Shown: piece by piece, positions 13,856-17,363 of the stretch
Layout: each line of letters begins with the position of its first letter
Position numbering within the stretch: position 1 is the first letter of the stretch
Assembly: GCA_964530525.1 (NCBI GenBank)
Contig: CAZHBH010000047.1
Coordinates: 1-17,363 of the forward strand
Direction of reading: 5' to 3'
Length of the DNA: 17,363 bases
From: CAYNQN01 sp964530525
Lineage (GTDB): Bacteria > Actinomycetota > Acidimicrobiia > Acidimicrobiales > Acidimicrobilacustridaceae
The notes under the pieces: generated by a model
Database searches by the model: none
What the model saw: only the letters and a program-made list of their open reading frames with translations
What the model was told of the DNA's origin: nothing
Position numbers and translations under genes: made by a program

Positions 13856-14406
13856 TCTCCTGCCGCACCTCGTCGGCCGACGACACGCGCGAGCTGGCTG
13901 CCGCACTCGCGGGCACGGCCGAGGCAGGAGACGTGATCTTGCTGGTGGGCGACCTGGGTGCCGGCAAGACCGTCTTCGCCCAGGGCTTCGGGAGGGGTCT
14001 CGGAGTGGACGAGCGCATCACGAGCCCCACCTTCGCCCTCCACAACCGCTACCGAGGACGTCTCGTGCTGGAGCACCTCGACGTGTACCGGCTTGGCGGC
14101 ATCGACGAGGTGGGTGACCTGGGGCTCGAAGAGCTGGTCGATCCCGGGCGGGGTGGAGACGGAGGGGGGGTGGTGCTCGTCGAGTGGGGCGACACCATCA
14201 GCCCCGCCCTGCCCGCCGACTACCTGGAGGTACGGCTCGAGCCAGCGCTGCAGGAGGGGGGAGCAGGCGGTGAGCTGGACCACCGGCTGGTGTCGGTGAG
14301 GCCCGTGGGTCCGTCGTGGTCGGCCCGCGCTCGAGCACTCGCCGAGGTCCTCGCTCGGTGGACCCCGTCTGACCGGGGCACGGACGGGGGCGGCGCGGCG
14401 TGCTGA
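13852..14406 (+). CDS. tsaE: tRNA t6A biosynthesis ATPase TsaE
   Basis: TsaE is the P-loop ATPase that drives the TsaB-TsaD complex during synthesis of N6-threonylcarbamoyladenosine at tRNA position 37. The Walker A motif GDLGAGKT is at residues 33-40. Other family marks are RITSPTFALHNRY, LEHLDVYRL and VVLVEWGD. The 184-residue length is slightly above the usual 150-170, because of a Gly-rich loop (RGGDGGG) and a longer C-terminus. The ATG at 13852 overlaps the udg TGA in ATGA, and this start gives the expected N-terminus; longer in-frame extensions would run through the udg gene. The 3' end overlaps tsaB by seven bases. Confidence 0.96.
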   Translation: MISCRTSSADDTRELAAALAGTAEAGDVILLVGDLGAGKTVFAQGFGRGLGVDERITSPTFALHNRYRGRLVLEHLDVYRLGGIDEVGDLGLEELVDPGRGGDGGGVVLVEWGDTISPALPADYLEVRLEPALQEGGAGGELDHRLVSVRPVGPSWSARARALAEVLARWTPSDRGTDGGGAAC

Positions 14407-15095
14407 TACTCGGCATCGACACGGCGACTCCACAGGTGAGCGTGGCGGTGGGGGGCCACGAGGGCGTCCTGGCGTTCACCGGCTCAGCCAGGGGTCGGCA
14501 GCACGCTGAGGTGCTCACACCCGCGATCGAGCTCACCTGCCGCCAGGCGCGCGTGGAGCTGAGCGAGATATCGGTGGTGGCGGTCGACCTCGGGCCCGGT
14601 CTGTTCACCGGGCTGCGAGTGGGCGTGGCGGCCGCCAAGGCGGTGGCCCACGCCCTGCGGATCCCGATGATCGGGGTTCCGAGCCTCGACCTGGTGGCGC
14701 TGCCGGTGCGGTTCAGCAATCGACTGATCATCGCGACGGTCGACGCTCGGCGGGGCGAGGTCTTCTACGCCATCTACCGACAGGTGCCGGCGGGGGTGCA
14801 ACGAATAGGCGAGCCGCAGGTGGGGTCGCCCGACGACCTGGCCTCGGAGATAGTCGCCCGCGACGAGGACTCGTTGCTGGTGGGCGACGGCGCCCTGCGG
14901 TACCGGGATGTCTTCGAGCCCCTTGCCGGCGTGGAGCTGGCCGACGGGTCGCTGGCGTACCCCTCGGCCCTCTCGCTGGTGCAGTTGGCACACGCGAAGG
15001 CGCTGCGGGAGGAGTTCGTGAAGCCGTGGGAGCTGTCGCCGCTCTACATGCGCAAGCCCGACGCCGAGGCCAACTGGACGACCCGAGACCGATGA
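14400..15095 (+). CDS. tsaB: tRNA t6A biosynthesis protein TsaB
   Basis: TsaB is the inactive ASKHA-fold partner that dimerises with TsaD to form the platform for t6A synthesis. The 231-residue product starts MLILGIDTATPQVSVAVG and contains GRQHAEVLTPAIE, VDLGPGLFTGLRVGVAAAKA and ATVDARRGEVFYAIY, all standard. The GTG at 14400 overlaps the tsaE stop (14404-14406), which fixes the start and implies translational coupling. Its stop overlaps the rimI start in ATGA. Confidence 0.97.
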   Translation: MLILGIDTATPQVSVAVGGHEGVLAFTGSARGRQHAEVLTPAIELTCRQARVELSEISVVAVDLGPGLFTGLRVGVAAAKAVAHALRIPMIGVPSLDLVALPVRFSNRLIIATVDARRGEVFYAIYRQVPAGVQRIGEPQVGSPDDLASEIVARDEDSLLVGDGALRYRDVFEPLAGVELADGSLAYPSALSLVQLAHAKALREEFVKPWELSPLYMRKPDAEANWTTRDR

Positions 15096-15622
15096 TCCAC
15101 ATCAGAGACATGAGGAAGCGGGACCTGCGGTCGGTGCTGCGCATCGAGCGCCAGGCGTACGGCAGGGGATGGTCGATGGGGCTCTTCCTCAGCGAGCTGT
15201 CGCGCCCCGACGACCGCGTCTACCTGGTCGCCATCTCCGGTGGGGAGGTGGTGGGCTTCGCCGGCCTGCTGGTGGTCACCGACGAGGGCCACGTCACGAA
15301 CATCGCAGTGGAGAAGGGGTGGCAGCGCAGATCGGTGGCCAAGCACCTCATGCTGGAGCTGGTGAGGCGAGCGGTGCCGATGGGTGTGGACGCCATCACG
15401 TTGGAGGTCAGGCCCTCGAACACGGCGGCGCAGGCCCTCTACCGCCGCTTCGGGATGGCGCCTGTGGGTGCGAGGCCCGGCTACTACAGCGACCCAGACG
15501 AGGACGCCCTCATCATGTGGGTCACGCAGATCTCCTCCGAGGCGTACCAGGAGCGCCTCGCGGCGATAGACCGGTCCTTGGACCGGCGCGACGACGACCG
15601 CACCCAGGAGCGAGCGCGATGA
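15092..15622 (+). CDS. rimI: RimI-like GNAT N-acetyltransferase
   Basis: RimI proteins acetylate protein N-termini (ribosomal protein bS18 in E. coli) with acetyl-CoA. The 176-residue protein shows the GNAT fold order: MIHIRDMRKRDLRSVLRIER, GGEVVGFAGLLVV, VTNIAVEKGWQRRSVAKHL, then TLEVRPSNTAAQALYRRFGM and the GARPGYYSDPDEDALIMW end typical of RimI. The acetyl-CoA loop, normally Q/R-x-x-G-x-G/A, reads QRRSVA at residues 78-83, so the first glycine is replaced by serine. The ATG at 15092 overlaps the tsaB stop in ATGA; a start further upstream would overlap tsaB without family support. RimI commonly sits between tsaB and tsaD in bacteria. The exact substrate is not proven. Confidence 0.92.
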   Translation: MIHIRDMRKRDLRSVLRIERQAYGRGWSMGLFLSELSRPDDRVYLVAISGGEVVGFAGLLVVTDEGHVTNIAVEKGWQRRSVAKHLMLELVRRAVPMGVDAITLEVRPSNTAAQALYRRFGMAPVGARPGYYSDPDEDALIMWVTQISSEAYQERLAAIDRSLDRRDDDRTQERAR

Positions 15623-16629
15623 AGATCCTCGGCATAGAGACCTCCTGCGACGAGACGGCCGCTGCCATCGTGGAGGACGGCAGGCACGTCATCTCATCGG
15701 TGGTCAGCAGCCAGGTGGACCTCCACGCCCGCTACGGCGGCGTGGTGCCGGAGGTCGCAAGCCGCGCCCACGTGGAGCTGCTCACGCCGGTGGTGGCCCA
15801 GGCGCTGGTGGAGGCGGGAGTGGCCGACGACAACGTCGACGCCGTGGGGGCCACGGTGGGCCCCGGGCTGGTGGGAGCGCTCCTGGTTGGGGTGAGCGCC
15901 GCCAAGGCCCTGGCCCTCGTGTGGGGGGTGCCCTTCGTGGCGGTCAACCACCTGGAGGCGCACCTCTACGCAGCCTTCCTGGAGGAGCCCGACCTCGAGC
16001 TGCCTCTGGTCGTCCTGCTGGTGTCGGGTGGCCACACCATGGTGGTGCTGATGGAGGGCCACGGCCGCTACAGGCTGCTGGGCGCCACCATCGACGACGC
16101 GGCCGGCGAGGCGTTCGACAAGGTGGCCCGCTTCCTCGGCCTCGGCTACCCGGGTGGACCGGCTATCGACCACGCTGCGCTAGAGGGGGATCCCACCGCC
16201 ATCGACTTCCCCCGGGCCATCCTCGACGTGGGCTACGACTTCTCCTTCAGCGGCCTGAAGACGGCCGTCATCAACCACGTTCGCAAGCACCCCGACGTCT
16301 CCACGGCCGACGTGGCGGCGTCGTTCCAAGAGGCCGTGGTGGACGTCCTGGTGGCCAAGGCGGGCCGGGCCCTGGGGGACCACGGCGCCAGGGGTCTGGT
16401 GCTCGCAGGGGGCGTCGCCGCCAACTCGCGGCTACGAGAGCAGGCGCTCGACCTGTGCGCCAGGGGTGGATACCGGGCCTTCCTGCCCAGCCGGGCGATG
16501 TGCACGGACAACGCGGCGATGGTCGCGGCAGCGGCTTGGTGGCGGCTCGGCTCCGATGGGCCGAGCCCCCTCGACGTAGGAGCCCAGCCCAACCTGGCCC
16601 TGCCCGTGCTCGCCGTGCCGTCAGCGTGA
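15619..16629 (+). CDS. tsaD: tRNA t6A threonylcarbamoyltransferase TsaD
   Basis: TsaD transfers the threonylcarbamoyl group to A37 of tRNAs that read ANN codons. The 336-residue length is normal. The protein starts MKILGIETSCDETAAAIVE; the metal ligands H111 and H115 lie in AVNHLEAHLYAAF and D297 in CTDNAAM; VSGGHTMVV, DDAAGEAFDKVARFLGLGYPGG, FSFSGLKTAV and LAGGVAANSRLR are also present. The ATG at 15619 overlaps the rimI stop in ATGA. With tsaE and tsaB it completes the t6A set apart from tsaC, which is not in this window. Confidence 0.98.
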   Translation: MKILGIETSCDETAAAIVEDGRHVISSVVSSQVDLHARYGGVVPEVASRAHVELLTPVVAQALVEAGVADDNVDAVGATVGPGLVGALLVGVSAAKALALVWGVPFVAVNHLEAHLYAAFLEEPDLELPLVVLLVSGGHTMVVLMEGHGRYRLLGATIDDAAGEAFDKVARFLGLGYPGGPAIDHAALEGDPTAIDFPRAILDVGYDFSFSGLKTAVINHVRKHPDVSTADVAASFQEAVVDVLVAKAGRALGDHGARGLVLAGGVAANSRLREQALDLCARGGYRAFLPSRAMCTDNAAMVAAAAWWRLGSDGPSPLDVGAQPNLALPVLAVPSA

Positions 16630-16645
16630 TCGCTCGCCGGAAGTT

Positions 16646-16667
16646 GACCGCTTCGAGTTGTGCGGTC
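16646..16667 (+). repeat. inverted repeat upstream of the groES promoter
   Basis: GACCGC (16646-16651) and GCGGTC (16662-16667) form a six-base-pair stem with a ten-base loop, 17 bases after the tsaD stop. It overlaps the proposed -35 box at 16658-16663. It may be a weak terminator for the tsaD transcript or a second operator; no T run is present. Confidence 0.25.
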
Positions 16668-16686
16668 GGTTCGAGTCGCCTAGCCT
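16658..16686 (+). promoter_or_regulatory. candidate promoter of the groES-groEL operon
   Basis: TTGTGC (16658-16663) and TAGCCT (16681-16686) are separated by exactly 17 bases. The -10 box touches the first base of the CIRCE element, and the start site expected near 16692-16693 would lie within CIRCE. HrcA binding would therefore block initiation. Confidence 0.55.
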
Positions 16687-16712
16687 TAGCACTCGGCTCC
16701 CGAGAGTGCTAA
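16686..16712 (+). promoter_or_regulatory. CIRCE operator (HrcA binding site)
   Basis: TTAGCACTC (16686-16694), a nine-base spacer, and GAGTGCTAA (16704-16712) give a perfect match to the CIRCE consensus. CIRCE is bound by the heat-shock repressor HrcA, which is kept active by GroEL. It lies 73 bases before the groES start, so the operon should be repressed in unstressed cells and induced by heat. The hrcA gene itself is not in this window. Confidence 0.97.
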
Positions 16713-16732
16713 GGCCTCTCGGCGAGACCCAG

Positions 16733-16748
16733 ACCTTCCAACCTTCCA
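16733..16748 (+). repeat. tandem 8-base repeat in the groES leader
   Basis: ACCTTCCA occurs twice in direct succession (16733-16740 and 16741-16748) in the leader between CIRCE and groES. Its role is unknown; the C/T-rich sequence could pair loosely with the purine-rich ribosome binding site (GGAGG, 16775-16779). Confidence 0.4.
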
Positions 16749-16785
16749 GACCCGCCAACTGCAACATCGCCAACGGAGGCGCGCA

Positions 16786-17079
16786 ATGAACCTTCAGCCC
16801 CTCGATGACCGGATCGTCGTGAAGCCGGGCGAGTCGGAGGAGACGACGGCAAGTGGCCTCGTCATTCCCGACACGGCCAAGGAGAAGCCTCAGCAGGGTG
16901 AGGTCCTCGCCGTGGGCCCGGGGCGCCGCTCCGACCAGACAGGCGAGATCATCCCGCTCGACGTGAAGGTCGGCGACACCGTCGTCTACAGCAAGTACGG
17001 CGGCACCGAGATCACCGTGGACGGTGACGACCTGCTCATCCTCAACGGCCGCGACGTGCTCGCCGTCGTCAACAAGTAG
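16786..17079 (+). CDS. groES: co-chaperonin GroES
   Basis: GroES is the heptameric lid of the GroEL chaperonin. The 97-residue product starts MNLQPLDDRIVVKPGESEE, has the mobile loop EETTASGLVIPDTAKEKP (about residues 18-35) that contacts GroEL, the turn QQGEVLAVGPG and the KVGDTVVYSKYGGTE segment. GGAGG at 16775-16779 lies six bases before the ATG. It is controlled by the perfect CIRCE element upstream and followed 36 bases later by groEL. Confidence 0.98.
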   Translation: MNLQPLDDRIVVKPGESEETTASGLVIPDTAKEKPQQGEVLAVGPGRRSDQTGEIIPLDVKVGDTVVYSKYGGTEITVDGDDLLILNGRDVLAVVNK

Positions 17080-17115
17080 CACTCGCCCCCCCGAGCAAAG
17101 GAGCTCTACAGGCAC

Positions 17116-17363
17116 ATGGCAAAGATCCTGAAGTTCGACGAAGAGGCGCGTCGCGCCCTGGAAGAGGGCGTCAACCACCTGGCTGACGCCGTGAAGGTGA
17201 CCCTTGGACCCAAGGGCCGCAACGTGGTGCTCGACAAGAAGTTCGGCGCCCCCACCATCACCAACGACGGCGTGTCCATCGCTCGCGAGATCGAGCTGGA
17301 GGACCCGTTCCAGAACATGGGCGCCCAGCTGGTGAAGGAGGTCGCCACCAAGACCAACGACAT
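17116..17363 (+). CDS. groEL: chaperonin GroEL, 3' end beyond the window
   Basis: GroEL is the ATP-dependent protein-folding chamber. The 82 complete codons present start MAKILKFDEEARRALEEGV and include the equatorial ATP-binding signatures VKVTLGPKGRNVVLDKKFG and ITNDGVSIAREIELEDPFQN. Its AAAGGAG (17097-17103) lies 12 bases before the ATG, a little further than usual. Co-transcription with groES is expected. The window ends inside the N-terminal equatorial domain, so it cannot be told whether the C-terminal tail is of the Gly-Met type or His-rich. Confidence 0.97.
   Translation, partial: MAKILKFDEEARRALEEGVNHLADAVKVTLGPKGRNVVLDKKFGAPTITNDGVSIAREIELEDPFQNMGAQLVKEVATKTND

Noticed and set aside
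15026..15091. Earlier start for rimI inside tsaB
   Set aside because: The ATGA junction at 15092 gives the normal RimI start; the earlier start adds unrelated sequence.
1..17363. CRISPR arrays, tRNA or rRNA genes, insertion sequences, phage genes
   Set aside because: No spaced repeats, cloverleaf-like segments, transposase or integrase motifs were seen on either strand by reading; a dedicated tRNA or repeat scan was not possible here.

Overview
The window is a very GC-rich, gene-dense stretch in which every supported gene lies on the + strand. It looks like a chromosomal housekeeping region of a high-GC Gram-positive bacterium. The order rpsD-rpoA-rplQ-truA ... rplM-rpsI-glmM-glmS-acpS-nnrD-alr-tsaE-tsaB-rimI-tsaD-groES-groEL is the classical actinobacterial arrangement. 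GTG/TTG starts, ATGA stop-start overlaps, TANNNT-type -10 boxes placed directly before start codons, and a perfect CIRCE element agree with this. A deep-branching actinobacterial class such as Acidimicrobiia is my guess from gene order and protein style; I cannot prove the taxon without a search.

Layout. Positions 1-2841: end of the alpha ribosomal operon (uS4, RNA polymerase alpha, bL17), a perfect hairpin, then TruA. Positions 2842-4095: a two-gene nanocompartment cassette, an encapsulated ferritin (EncFtn) with a C-terminal encapsulation peptide followed by a Family 1 encapsulin shell. It sits exactly between truA and rplM, which are normally close neighbours. Positions 4159-5097: a promoter and leader hairpin, then uL13 and uS9. 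Positions 5180-10105: amino-sugar synthesis, with normal GlmM followed by a very large GlmS-like protein (1172 residues against about 610 for the usual enzyme). Positions 10200-13166: a fused AcpS-NnrD protein lacking the usual NnrE epimerase domain, a two-CBS protein, and alanine racemase. Positions 13253-16629: a family 4 uracil-DNA glycosylase, then tsaE-tsaB-rimI-tsaD, coupled by four-base or seven-base overlaps. Positions 16658-17363: a CIRCE-controlled groES-groEL operon, with groEL running off the window.

How it works together. Most genes serve core growth: ribosome, transcription, tRNA modification (pseudouridine and t6A), UDP-GlcNAc and D-alanine for peptidoglycan, acyl carrier protein activation, NAD(P)HX repair and chaperonin. 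The accessory element is the iron-storing encapsulin cassette. It appears to have its own leaderless promoter framed by a perfect inverted repeat.

The observations most worth following are: the enlarged GlmS, whose isomerase residues and C-tail lysine can be aligned despite three large additions; the AcpS-NnrD fusion; the encapsulin cassette with its palindromic start region and its ribosome binding site embedded in the cargo-peptide codons; and a recurring TAGNNT box just upstream of start codons that lack a Shine-Dalgarno sequence. No tRNA, rRNA, CRISPR array, insertion sequence or prophage gene was seen, and no gene-free stretch exceeds 300 bases.
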